Shown: positions 1-7,364 of the stretch, one piece after another
Layout: each line of letters begins with the position of its first letter
Numbering within the stretch: position 1 is the first letter of the stretch
Source: Colwelliaceae bacterium
GTDB lineage: Bacteria > Pseudomonadota > Gammaproteobacteria > Enterobacterales > Alteromonadaceae
Reading direction: 5' to 3'
NCBI GenBank assembly: GCA_023954655.1
Contig: JAGSHH010000003.1
Location: 1 to 48,916 of the forward strand
DNA length: 48,916 bases
Made by a program: the position numbers and the translations under genes
Notes under the pieces: model-generated
What the model saw: the letters and a program-made list of their open reading frames with translations, nothing else
What the model was told of the DNA's origin: nothing
The model's database searches: none

Positions 1-345
1 GAAGGTGAATATTCTTTATTTTATTTCAATGGAAATTACAGTCACGCTATTTTAAAAACACCAAAAGATAATGATTTTCGTGTTCAAGAAGAACATGGTG
101 GACGCTTAACTACTATTGAGCCAGAGCCTATATTGGTCGAACATGCAAATCAATGTATGGCTGCTATTAGTAAACTCCATCAAATGCCATTATATGCCCG
201 TGTTGACTTTGTTCGTCATCAAAAAGGTTTTGCATTAATGGAAGCTGAGCTTATTGAGCCATCATTATATTTTAATATGGATGACGAATCACCATTGCGA
301 TTTGCTAAGGCTTTTGTTGAACGTATAAACAAACTTGCCCTTTAA
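1..345 (+). CDS. ATP-grasp domain protein, C-terminal part (5'-truncated by window)
   Basis: The reading frame is open from base 1 (EGEYSLFYFNGNYSHAILK) to the TAA at 343-345, so the gene starts before the window. The ORF-track start at 133 is an internal TTG. The visible 114 residues hold a late ATP-grasp pattern: a basic strand (HAILKTPK), an RVQEEHGG loop, then ARVDFV and an acidic metal-binding segment ending LMEAELIEPSLYF. This fits the RimK / glutathione synthetase-like ATP-grasp superfamily, which makes ATP-dependent amide ligations. The substrate cannot be told from this fragment. It lies 20 bp upstream of mutM on the same strand. Confidence 0.75.
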   Translation, partial: EGEYSLFYFNGNYSHAILKTPKDNDFRVQEEHGGRLTTIEPEPILVEHANQCMAAISKLHQMPLYARVDFVRHQKGFALMEAELIEPSLYFNMDDESPLRFAKAFVERINKLAL

Positions 346-365
346 CCAAAAGAAGAACCTGATAA

Positions 366-1181
366 ATGCCTGAGTTGCCAGAAGTTGAAGTATGTCGTTT
401 AGGCATTACCCCTCATATAATAAATCAAAAAGTTACGAATGTTGAAGTTCGTCATAAACAATTACGTTGGCCAATCCCTGATGAAGTACAAAGTATTGTG
501 GGCCACAACGTTTTATCGATAAAGCGTCGTTCAAAATATTTATTAATCGAATTCTCTCATGGTACTTTATTGATCCACTTAGGCATGTCTGGAACGATAA
601 GAGTTATTGATGCCAGCACACCTGTAGCTAAGCATGATCATTTTGATTTGGCTTTTGTCAATCAAAAGGCATTACGGTTAAACGACCCACGTCGTTTTGG
701 TGCGGTTCTATGGTTTGCAGAACATATTGATGAACAAGGAATTTTAGCTAAACTAGGTCCAGAGCCTTTAAGTGAGGATTTCTGTCACGGTTATTTATTT
801 CAAAAAGCTAACAATAGAAAAATGCCGATTAAAACTTTTTTAATGTCTAATCCTGTGGTGGTTGGAGTTGGTAACATTTATGCGAATGAAGCGTTATTTA
901 AAGCAGGAATTTTACCTAATGCTTTAGCCGGGAGTATTTCCGAAGAGCGCTTAAATTCATTAACAGATATTATTAAAAAAGTCCTCTCTGATGCTATTGA
1001 ACAGGGAGGTACAACGTTGAAAGATTTTACACAAGCGGATGGACGTCCAGGCTACTTTGCTCAAAAATTAAAGGTATATGGTCGGGCAGGAAAAAAATGT
1101 TTTGTTTGTCAGGAAGTATTGGAAGAAATTAGACAATCAAACCGCAGCTCTGTTTTTTGCCCTCAATGCCAAAGAGAATAA
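366..1181 (+). CDS. mutM: Formamidopyrimidine-DNA glycosylase (Fpg/MutM)
   Basis: Bifunctional base-excision repair glycosylase/AP lyase that removes 8-oxoguanine and formamidopyrimidines. The N-terminus MPELPEVEV carries the catalytic Pro2 and Glu3. Lys57 lies in RRSKYLL, the void-filling region has LGMSG near residue 74, and DPRRFG lies near 107-112. The C-terminal zinc finger is complete, C245-x2-C248-x16-C265-x2-C268, and ends CQRE. At 271 aa it has the usual family length. The start follows an AAGAAGAA ribosome site. In many gammaproteobacteria mutM is convergent with coaD; here coaD is 15 kb away and a decayed copy of the mutM 3' end sits beside it (16205-16307). The product is functionally related to the oxidative-stress block that follows, but no ECF promoter precedes it. 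Confidence 0.98.
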   Translation: MPELPEVEVCRLGITPHIINQKVTNVEVRHKQLRWPIPDEVQSIVGHNVLSIKRRSKYLLIEFSHGTLLIHLGMSGTIRVIDASTPVAKHDHFDLAFVNQKALRLNDPRRFGAVLWFAEHIDEQGILAKLGPEPLSEDFCHGYLFQKANNRKMPIKTFLMSNPVVVGVGNIYANEALFKAGILPNALAGSISEERLNSLTDIIKKVLSDAIEQGGTTLKDFTQADGRPGYFAQKLKVYGRAGKKCFVCQEVLEEIRQSNRSSVFCPQCQRE

Positions 1182-1188
1182 TTTCCAT

Positions 1189-1218
1189 AGATCCTAAAAG
1201 CAATCTAAAACGTATATC
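1189..1218 (+). promoter_or_regulatory. Putative ECF (RpoE/ChrR-type) promoter for the mipA-like gene
   Basis: The -35-like AGATCC (1189-1194), 16 bp, then CGTATATC (CG at 1211). It matches the motif shared by six transcription units in this block, except for A in place of T at the first base. It starts 8 bp after the mutM stop codon and leaves a leader of about 35 nt before ATG 1260. Confidence 0.6.
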
Positions 1219-1259
1219 ACAAAAATGATGTTAATTTGTTGCGGCTAAAATTAAAACTT

Positions 1260-2003
1260 ATGAGAAATATATCTATATTATGTATGACAATACTATTGCC
1301 TTTTTCTGCAATCGCGCAAAAGTCACTTGATACCACAGGATATTTATATGGTCTTGGTGTTAGTACAAACAAAGAAATTTATAAAGGCTATAACAGACGA
1401 ACGATACCTTTACCGATAATTGGTTACAAAGGTGAAAAGTTAAAAGTTTTTGGTCCTTTCATCAGTTACCAAGTATCACAGTTTTCCGACTTTAATTTCC
1501 TTATTCAAGTAGCACCTAGATTTCAGGGTTTTGACGACAGCGATAGTGATATTTTTGTAGGTATGAAAGATAGAAAGTTTTCTATGGACGTTGGTGCTGC
1601 ATTTAGTTATGAAGCCAATGAATGGAAAATAAATATTTCGTCAATGTTTGATGTTTTAAATCGTTCAAATGGTGTTGAACTTGTTACAGCACTTTCTCAT
1701 ACTTTTAGGTTCGGCCCCATATTTGTAGAACCTCGACTAACGTTAAGTTATTTAGACAGTAATCACGTTGATTATTATTATGGTGTTGATAAAGAGGAGG
1801 TAAATGAAAGCAGGTCTGAGTTTATTGGTTCAAGTGCCCTTAATACCGGCTTTGGTTTGTCTATTTCTACTCCAATTTTGTTTAATGGTTTTACTCAGCT
1901 GAATATACAGAGAACATGGTTTTCTGATGAAATAACTGACAGTCCTTTAGTTGAAGATCATAGTAATATTAATATTCGCCTTTTGTACACTCGAAAATTT
2001 TAG
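1260..2003 (+). CDS. MipA/OmpV-family outer-membrane protein
   Basis: Outer-membrane beta-barrel protein of the MltA-interacting protein/OmpV family. I use ATG 1260 rather than the track's TTG 1236, because residues from MRNISILC to AIAQ then form a normal signal peptide. The mature protein shows alternating strands typical of the family: GYLYGLGVSTNKEIYKGY near the start, repeated glycine/aromatic strands, and a terminal RLLYTRKF strand ending in Phe. The length (247 aa) is usual for MipA. MipA proteins have been proposed as scaffolds for murein synthases and lytic transglycosylases, and some act as porin-like proteins; the role here is not shown. It has its own ECF-type promoter, which places it in the ChrR/ECF regulon. 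Confidence 0.8.
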   Translation: MRNISILCMTILLPFSAIAQKSLDTTGYLYGLGVSTNKEIYKGYNRRTIPLPIIGYKGEKLKVFGPFISYQVSQFSDFNFLIQVAPRFQGFDDSDSDIFVGMKDRKFSMDVGAAFSYEANEWKINISSMFDVLNRSNGVELVTALSHTFRFGPIFVEPRLTLSYLDSNHVDYYYGVDKEEVNESRSEFIGSSALNTGFGLSISTPILFNGFTQLNIQRTWFSDEITDSPLVEDHSNINIRLLYTRKF

Positions 2004-2012
2004 CTCCCATTT

Positions 2013-2042
2013 TAATCCAAATGACTGATTCATACGTATAGA
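2013..2042 (+). promoter_or_regulatory. Putative ECF promoter for the DUF2878 operon
   Basis: TAATCC (2013-2018), 16 bp, CGTATAGA (2035-2042). There is one mismatch to the -35 consensus TGATCC, and spacing and CGTAT are exact. It lies 29 bp before ATG 2072 and would drive the three overlapping or abutting genes up to 3649. Confidence 0.6.
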
Positions 2043-2071
2043 TAATTAAACGTCTAATAGTTAATTGTAAT

Positions 2072-2563
2072 ATGCTGCTTAATTTGCTTGGATTTAACCT
2101 ATCTTGGTTTGGTTTGATTTTACTCGGGAATATTTTTATACCTTTGTCATTACTATGGCTAGGCTTACACCTTTATCTTTGCAAAGATTTGAAGAATGAA
2201 TTGAAATTAATTTTAACCATCGTGGTGATCGGTACATTAGTTGATACTACATTGCTATCATTAGATATTTTAATATTTCCGGAACACCATTCCATTCCAT
2301 TATGGTTGATTACCCTTTGGGCTTGTTTCGCTGCAACAGTCGCACATAGTCTACAATTTTTAGCGCAATCATCATTGCTTCAAGTAATTATAGGCTTTTT
2401 TATTCCACCATTAAGTTACCTTGGAGGAGCCTCTTTATCAGCTGTTGAATTGGGTTATAGCCACGTTACAACATATTTTATCTTAGCGTCAATTTGGTCT
2501 GTTTTAATGGTGTTGTTTTTTCATTTTAAAGAAATTCACTATGGTCAGGTCAAATATGGGTAA
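2072..2563 (+). CDS. DUF2878 inner-membrane protein
   Basis: A 163-aa, very hydrophobic protein with about five predicted membrane helices (residues about 5-35, 45-68, 75-98, 103-122, 132-155). I recognise the DUF2878 family, which often travels with ChrR/photolyase gene sets in Vibrio- and Alteromonas-type bacteria. Its molecular function is not known. Its 3' end overlaps the next gene by 23 bp if that gene starts at 2541, indicating translational coupling. It sits just downstream of an ECF-type promoter, so induction with the photolyase operon is likely. Confidence 0.8.
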   Translation: MLLNLLGFNLSWFGLILLGNIFIPLSLLWLGLHLYLCKDLKNELKLILTIVVIGTLVDTTLLSLDILIFPEHHSIPLWLITLWACFAATVAHSLQFLAQSSLLQVIIGFFIPPLSYLGGASLSAVELGYSHVTTYFILASIWSVLMVLFFHFKEIHYGQVKYG

Positions 2564-3104
2564 TGTAATTTTAATATTCATAATGTTGATTAATTCAATA
2601 ATATCAGTAGCTGATGCAAGTAGTGAAGAGCTACTTGATTGCCACCTGTCAGATTATTGCAAGTTAGAATTTAAAGAAGTAGGTAGGGCAAAATTCTCAG
2701 TATTATTTTGGGATATATATAATAGTAGCTTGTATACCAAATCAGGCAATTATATACATCAGTATCCGCCAGAGTTGATACTCTTTAAAATAGAGTACTT
2801 AAAAGACATCACTTCAGATGATTTACTCAAACGTACCGTTCAGCAATGGCAGCATTTAGAAGTTCCTGAATCACAATATGCTCAATATCTTCCTAAATTA
2901 AAATCAATTTGGCCAAACATTTCAGTTGGTGACTCACTGACTCTGTTTGTAAAAAAGGGTGTGTCGATATTTTATTTTAATAACATGCAGGTTGGTGTCA
3001 TACATGAACATGAGTTTAGTAAATTGTTTTTAGATATTTGGCTATCTCCTAAAACGAGCCAAGAAAAATTACGAGAAAAATTACTAGGAGGTAATACATT
3101 ATGA
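2541..3104 (+). CDS. Chalcone isomerase-like periplasmic protein
   Basis: 187 aa with an N-terminal signal peptide (MGNVILIFIMLINSIISVADA if translation starts at the in-frame ATG 2556). The body fits the bacterial chalcone-isomerase-like fold (Chalcone_3 type): KEVGRAKFSVLFWDIYNSSLYT, then LILFKIEYLKDITSDDLLKRT, WQHLEVPE and GVSIFYFNNMQVGVI. In this family the label is structural; flavonoid chemistry is not expected, and a fatty-acid-binding or oxidised-lipid role has been suggested for relatives. It overlaps the DUF2878 gene at its start and the DUF3833 gene by ATGA at its end, so the three form a coupled operon. The start at 2541 or 2556 is undecided. Confidence 0.75.
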   Translation: MVRSNMGNVILIFIMLINSIISVADASSEELLDCHLSDYCKLEFKEVGRAKFSVLFWDIYNSSLYTKSGNYIHQYPPELILFKIEYLKDITSDDLLKRTVQQWQHLEVPESQYAQYLPKLKSIWPNISVGDSLTLFVKKGVSIFYFNNMQVGVIHEHEFSKLFLDIWLSPKTSQEKLREKLLGGNTL

Positions 3105-3649
3105 TTTTGTTTCAACGGTTATTTTTAATGTCAATGTTGTTAATACTAGTAAGTTGTAGTGCTGATGTTTCAGAGTATAAAAGTACCAGCCCTAAGTTTG
3201 ATATTAAGACTTATTTTAGTGGAGAACTTATAGCATGGGGAATGGTTCAAGAACATTCGTCTAAGGTAACTAGACGTTTTTGTGTAGAACTAGAGGGTAC
3301 ATGGAAAGACAATGAAGGAACACTTGAAGAAGTTTTTTATTTTCAAGATGGTGAAATTAGTTATCGAACATGGCATCTAACTAAGTTACCTAATGATGAA
3401 TATATTGGTGGTGCTGAAGATGTTCCGGGGGTGGCCAAAGGAAAACAAATGGGATTTGCTTTCCATTGGCAATATCAGTTATTAGTACCTATTGATGGTG
3501 ATACTTATACTTTTGATATGGATGATTGGATGTATCAGCTTGATGAATATAGAGTGTTCAATAAAACTACGATGTCTAAGTTAGGTTTTGATGTGGCAAA
3601 AATCACCCTGTTTTTTGATAAATCTCATTCCAGAAAATCATGCCGATAA
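3101..3649 (+). CDS. DUF3833 lipoprotein
   Basis: 182 aa with a lipoprotein signal (MILFQRLFLMSMLLILVSC, lipobox LVSC). The mature part shows the DUF3833 pattern: KFDIKTYFSGELIAWGMVQEHSSKVTRRF, an FxxxFxDGE-like segment, GVAKGKQMGFAFHWQYQLLVPIDG, and DDWMYQLDE followed by a conserved KFGFDVAKITLFF-like segment. The function is unknown, and a lipocalin-like lipid-binding fold is possible. It starts inside the stop of the upstream gene (ATGA), ending the DUF2878 operon. The family recurs beside cfa/photolyase clusters, consistent with a membrane-protection role, which is an inference. Confidence 0.8.
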   Translation: MILFQRLFLMSMLLILVSCSADVSEYKSTSPKFDIKTYFSGELIAWGMVQEHSSKVTRRFCVELEGTWKDNEGTLEEVFYFQDGEISYRTWHLTKLPNDEYIGGAEDVPGVAKGKQMGFAFHWQYQLLVPIDGDTYTFDMDDWMYQLDEYRVFNKTTMSKLGFDVAKITLFFDKSHSRKSCR

Positions 3650-3671
3650 TATTTTTTTAGTAGCTCAAAAT

Positions 3672-4595
3672 TCAGTTGAGACTATTAGAAGAAGGCTCTT
3701 TATTAAGTAAATTTTTTAAGGCGTTATCAATAGTGGGATATTTAAAATTAAAACCGCTATTGATGAGTTTACGTGGCACAACATTTTGACCAAATAGCAA
3801 TAAGTCAGCCATTTCACCAAAAACAATTTTTAAAAGTACTGCTGGCGTTGTAAAAAAGAAGGGGCGTTGGAGTACTTTTGCTAAATTTTGAGAAAAATCT
3901 GCGTTTGTAACTGGATTATTGGCTGTGATGTTGATTGCACCTTTTATTGATGGTGTATCTTTTATATGTAAAATTGCAGAAATCATGTCATCAATGTGTA
4001 TCCACGACATAATTTGTTGACCGTTGCATATTTTTCCGCCTAAGCCCAGTTTAAAAGGTAAAAGCATTTTCGCGAGTGCACCTGATTCAGGATCAAGCAC
4101 AATACCTGTTCTTAAAATTACAACACGCGTCACATCTGATTTCGCTTCTAACGCTAGCGCTTCCCACCTTGAACATACTTCATGAGTAAATTCTTGATGG
4201 TATTGTGTGAATGATTCATCTATTGGAGTGTCAGCTTGTCTACCATAAATGCCAATAGCGCTGCCTGAAATGAATAAACTTGGTGGGTTTTTAGCTAGAT
4301 TTATTAACTCTGCTAGTTTCTTGGTAATATCCCATCGACTTTGGCAAATTTTCTTTTTTTGACTATCAGTCCACCGCCTATCTGCAATAGGTTCACCAGC
4401 TAGATTAATTATCGTATTCTGATTTTCAATATCATCAATTGATAAATGTTCAATAAGCTTAATATTTGAACCTAATAGTTTTTTAGCCTTATATTTATTT
4501 CTTGTTAAAACTGTAATCCTATTCCCTTCATTGGCTAAAGCTGTGATTAAGTTGTGTCCTATAAGACCTGTACCTCCGCTAATTAAGTAATTCAT
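3672..4595 (-). CDS. TIGR01777-family NAD(P)-dependent epimerase (YfcH-like)
   Basis: 307-aa extended short-chain dehydrogenase. The N-terminal Rossmann motif is GGTGLIGHNL, followed by INLAGEPIADRRWT, the family's hallmark, then SGSAIGIYGRQ with the Tyr position shifted as usual for this family, and ILRTGIVLDPESGALAKML. The C-terminal DUF1731-like part ends with PRKLINSGFNFKYPTIDNAL. The substrate is unknown. The start has a strong GGGAGG site 8 bp upstream. It is divergent from the fasciclin gene. Its own ECF-type promoter lies 28 bp upstream, so it belongs to the same regulon as the photolyase operon although it lies on the other strand. Confidence 0.9.
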   Translation of the reverse strand: MNYLISGGTGLIGHNLITALANEGNRITVLTRNKYKAKKLLGSNIKLIEHLSIDDIENQNTIINLAGEPIADRRWTDSQKKKICQSRWDITKKLAELINLAKNPPSLFISGSAIGIYGRQADTPIDESFTQYHQEFTHEVCSRWEALALEAKSDVTRVVILRTGIVLDPESGALAKMLLPFKLGLGGKICNGQQIMSWIHIDDMISAILHIKDTPSIKGAINITANNPVTNADFSQNLAKVLQRPFFFTTPAVLLKIVFGEMADLLLFGQNVVPRKLINSGFNFKYPTIDNALKNLLNKEPSSNSLN

Positions 4596-4623
4596 ATCAC
4601 GCCTCCCATGTTAACCAATACAT

Positions 4624-4653
4624 TCAATACGAGTAACTAAACACCTTAGATCA
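4624..4653 (-). promoter_or_regulatory. Putative ECF promoter for the TIGR01777 epimerase gene
   Basis: On the minus strand: TGATCT (4653-4648), 16 bp, CGTATTGA (4631-4624). Exact spacing match to the other five sites. It shares a 153-bp divergent region with the fasciclin promoter. Confidence 0.7.
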
Positions 4654-4689
4654 CTTAAATAATTTAATTATTTATTTTGAAAGTTTTTG

Positions 4690-4719
4690 TGATCTTAATG
4701 ATTTTATCCAGCGTAAATA
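4690..4719 (+). promoter_or_regulatory. Putative ECF promoter for the fasciclin lipoprotein gene
   Basis: TGATCT (4690-4695), 16 bp, CGTAAATA (4712-4719). It lies inside the ORF-track extension (TTG 4677) and so argues that translation begins at ATG 4749. Confidence 0.7.
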
Positions 4720-4748
4720 TCCTCAATCATACAAACGAGGATAGAAAA

Positions 4749-6590
4749 ATGAATAATATAAAATCTATATTCATTATCGTTACAAGCATATTTTTACTAC
4801 AAGCATGCAATAGCGATGACAAAAGCAATACTACACCTGATAATCCCATGACACTCGAACCTGTAAGTCATACATCTATTGTAGACGCAGCAGTCTCTGA
4901 TGGAAACTTTACTACATTAGTAGCAGCTTTACAGGCAACCGGCTTAGATGCAACATTAGATAATATTGCGAATACTTATACAGTATTTGCGCCAACTGAT
5001 GACGCATTTGCATTATTAGGTCAAGAAACTATTGATGCCTTATTGGCAGATACCGATACATTGTCTGATATTCTTACATACCATGTAATTGGAAGTGAAG
5101 TTGATGCAGCTACTGCAATTAGCCTTGCAGGTACAACTGTTGAAATGGTTAATGGAGATTCAATTGGTTTGTCGCTTGATGGTGATAATCTACTGATAAA
5201 TACTGTAACGGTGACAACTGCTGATATCCAAACAGATAACGGAATCATTCATGTGATCGATGCGGTTCTGCTTCCACCAGCTGATATGATTGAGCCGACA
5301 ATGAATATTGTTGAAACAGCTGTTGCAAATGGAAGCTTCACAACTCTAGTTGCTGCATTACAAGCGACAGATCTAGATATGGTGCTTGCCGATGAAAGCT
5401 CGTCTTTCACCGTATTTGCTCCTACCGACGATGCTTTTTCACTTATTGGTGAAGAAACAATCACGATGTTATTGGCTGACACGGATTTACTATCAAGTAT
5501 TTTATTGCAACACGTTATTATTGGAAGTGCTGTTGATTCTGTCACCGCATATTCTCTTAATGGAGCTATGGTGGAAACAGCTTCAATGGCTGAAATTTCA
5601 TTAAGCATAAACACAGCAACAGATATGTTGACCTTTGGTGGTGCAAATATAGTAATGAAAGATATTTACACAACTAACGGAATTATTCATGTTATCGATG
5701 CTGTCATTGTTGGTGATGTAGAACTACCAGCTCCTCCTATGAGTTTAGTTGACGTAGCTAGTGCAAATGGTAGCTTTACAACATTAGTCGCGGCTCTTGA
5801 ATCAACAGGTTTAGACGTTACATTAGCTGATTTAGATAGTAACTATACAGTATTTGCACCTACCGACGATGCTTTTGCTAAATTGCCTGCAGGTACTCTA
5901 GAAAGCTTAACTGCTGAGCAACTAACTAATATTTTGTTGTATCACGTTTTACCAGGAAAAGTGATGGCTGACGGCGCTATTTCGGTGGCCCAATCTGATA
6001 GCAATATGATCGAAGTTGCTAATGGCGACATGGTGTCTCTTTCTTTTGCTAACTCAACATTGTTTATAAATGGTGCCAAAGTGAGTACAGCTGATGTAAT
6101 GGCAGAAAATGGGGTTATTCATGTTATCGATAATGTCATTTTACCTCCTACCATGATGGAAACACCAACTCAAAATATCGTTGATGTAGCACTTGCAGAT
6201 CCAGACAATTTCTCTACTTTAGTAACAGCATTAACAGCGGCAGATTTAGTGACAACTTTAGCTGATGAAGATGCAACATTCACAGTTTTCGCACCAACAA
6301 ACGCAGCTTTTGATGCTGTTGACCCAGATGCATTGTCTGCGCTTTTGGCTGATACAGATATGCTTACTAATGTTTTATTAACTCATGTAGTAGGGGGAAC
6401 CGCAATTAGCGCTTTAGATGCTTATGCAGCTAATGGAAAAATGCTAACTACAGCTTCTGGTAAAATGATTAATGTAATGGTTGATGAAGATACGGGCTTA
6501 TTAATTATTGGTGGTGCTAATGTCATTATTTCAGATATTTATACAACCAATGGTGTTATTCATGTTATTGACACCGTAATTTTAGAGTGA
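4749..6590 (+). CDS. Lipoprotein with four tandem fasciclin (FAS1) domains
   Basis: 613 aa from ATG 4749. This start has an ACGAGGATAG ribosome site, gives a lipoprotein signal (MNNIKSIFIIVTSIFLLQAC), and lies downstream of the ECF-type promoter; the track start at 4677 would place the promoter in the coding region. Four FAS1 repeats of about 130-140 residues follow. Each has the FxTLVAAL..T.L H1-type motif, the TVFAPTDDAF signature and a closing NGIIHVID / NGVIHVID H2 motif. FAS1 domains mediate adhesion or binding, and some bind hydrophobic small molecules. The protein should be anchored to the outer membrane or periplasmic face. Regulation with the singlet-oxygen-type regulon suggests envelope protection; this is an inference. 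An intrinsic terminator follows. Confidence 0.92.
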   Translation: MNNIKSIFIIVTSIFLLQACNSDDKSNTTPDNPMTLEPVSHTSIVDAAVSDGNFTTLVAALQATGLDATLDNIANTYTVFAPTDDAFALLGQETIDALLADTDTLSDILTYHVIGSEVDAATAISLAGTTVEMVNGDSIGLSLDGDNLLINTVTVTTADIQTDNGIIHVIDAVLLPPADMIEPTMNIVETAVANGSFTTLVAALQATDLDMVLADESSSFTVFAPTDDAFSLIGEETITMLLADTDLLSSILLQHVIIGSAVDSVTAYSLNGAMVETASMAEISLSINTATDMLTFGGANIVMKDIYTTNGIIHVIDAVIVGDVELPAPPMSLVDVASANGSFTTLVAALESTGLDVTLADLDSNYTVFAPTDDAFAKLPAGTLESLTAEQLTNILLYHVLPGKVMADGAISVAQSDSNMIEVANGDMVSLSFANSTLFINGAKVSTADVMAENGVIHVIDNVILPPTMMETPTQNIVDVALADPDNFSTLVTALTAADLVTTLADEDATFTVFAPTNAAFDAVDPDALSALLADTDMLTNVLLTHVVGGTAISALDAYAANGKMLTTASGKMINVMVDEDTGLLIIGGANVIISDIYTTNGVIHVIDTVILE

Positions 6591-6637
6591 TGTAGGCTAC
6601 TTTACCCAAAATGCTTTTTTAGTTTGTCGTACTTTAT

Positions 6638-6662
6638 AGCCCCAACCCGGGGCTTTTTTTAT
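6638..6662 (+). terminator. Rho-independent terminator after the fasciclin gene
   Basis: Perfect stem AGCCCC / GGGGCT around a five-base loop (AACCC), followed by TTTTTTT. It separates the fasciclin gene from the LON-domain gene, whose own promoter begins 8 bp later. Confidence 0.85.
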
Positions 6663-6669
6663 ATTTAAT

Positions 6670-6699
6670 TGATCAAATAATCAAGTTATTACGTATGGA
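6670..6699 (+). promoter_or_regulatory. Putative ECF promoter for the LON-domain gene
   Basis: TGATCA (6670-6675), 16 bp, CGTATGGA (6692-6699). The -10 box ends only 5 bp before ATG 6705, so the transcript would begin at or next to the start codon. Confidence 0.65.
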
Positions 6700-6704
6700 C
6701 TATT

Positions 6705-7286
6705 ATGAAAAAATTAAACTTAAATACAGAAATAATATTACCAATCTTACCCGTTCCCGTTTTTCTGTTGTCAAAAGGTATCGTACGGTTACGAATATTT
6801 GAACCTCGCTATTTGAAAATGGTTAAAATAGCGACGAAAGGAACTGGGTTTGTTATCTGGGGCAATTCAACTGAGTCACCATTGCCTAATATTCATTGGG
6901 GAAGTTGGGTTGAAATAATTAACTTTAATCATGGAAAAGATAACATCTTAGAGATTGATGTTAAATGTAAAGCCTTAGTTGGATTGAATGGTTTTAACCG
7001 TGATCAAGATGATTTACTTTTTGCCAAAATCACACCAATACATCACTGGTCTGAAAAACCCAATAAATTTATAACCGATGAAAATTCATCTTTATTAGCT
7101 AAAGCTATAGAAGACGACATATTATTAAATGAACTTTATTGTGACAAACAAATGAACGACATAAATTGGGTTATTGCAAGATGGCTGGAGTTATTACCTA
7201 TCAGCATGGAAATTAAGAGTACTTTTGTTTTCACCGGTAAATTAAATGACGCCAAAAACTTTGTTGAATCTATTATTTTAAATTAA
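6705..7286 (+). CDS. LON-substrate-binding-domain protein (YcaF/LonN-type)
   Basis: 193-aa stand-alone Lon N-terminal (LON/PUA-like) domain protein without the AAA+ ATPase or protease parts. The diagnostic segment is LPVPVFLLSKGIVRLRIFEPRYLKMV, followed by GTGFVIWGN and WGSWVEIINF. Stand-alone LON proteins are thought to bind substrates or modulate proteolysis; no enzyme function is established. The start is ATG 6705, because no other Met precedes the conserved domain, but it has no Shine-Dalgarno sequence and the promoter -10 abuts it, pointing to leaderless translation. It lies just upstream of the sigma factor gene, with a separate promoter between them. Confidence 0.85.
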   Translation: MKKLNLNTEIILPILPVPVFLLSKGIVRLRIFEPRYLKMVKIATKGTGFVIWGNSTESPLPNIHWGSWVEIINFNHGKDNILEIDVKCKALVGLNGFNRDQDDLLFAKITPIHHWSEKPNKFITDENSSLLAKAIEDDILLNELYCDKQMNDINWVIARWLELLPISMEIKSTFVFTGKLNDAKNFVESIILN

Positions 7287-7298
7287 TTTTAATAAATG

Positions 7299-7328
7299 TG
7301 ATCCTTTCTTAAAATTCACCCGTATTAC
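7299..7328 (+). promoter_or_regulatory. Putative autoregulated ECF promoter for the sigma/ChrR/photolyase operon
   Basis: TGATCC (7299-7304), 16 bp, CGTATTAC (7321-7328), 36 bp before ATG 7365. TGATCC is the -35 element known for RpoE-ChrR-type ECF factors such as that of Rhodobacter sphaeroides. Position ahead of the sigma gene implies positive autoregulation. Confidence 0.75.
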
Positions 7329-7364
7329 ATTTTATGTTTAACAACGAACTGGGTGATATAAGTA

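Noticed and set aside
2029-2042. TTCATACGTATAGA as a ninth LacI-type operator
   Set aside because: The core ATACGTAT matches, but the flanks differ and it is far from the sugar genes. The position fits exactly the -10 part of the ECF promoter before DUF2878.
5021-5614. Antisense ORFs within the fasciclin gene
   Set aside because: Shadow frames produced by the repeated FAS1 sequence; no ribosome site or recognisable domain.
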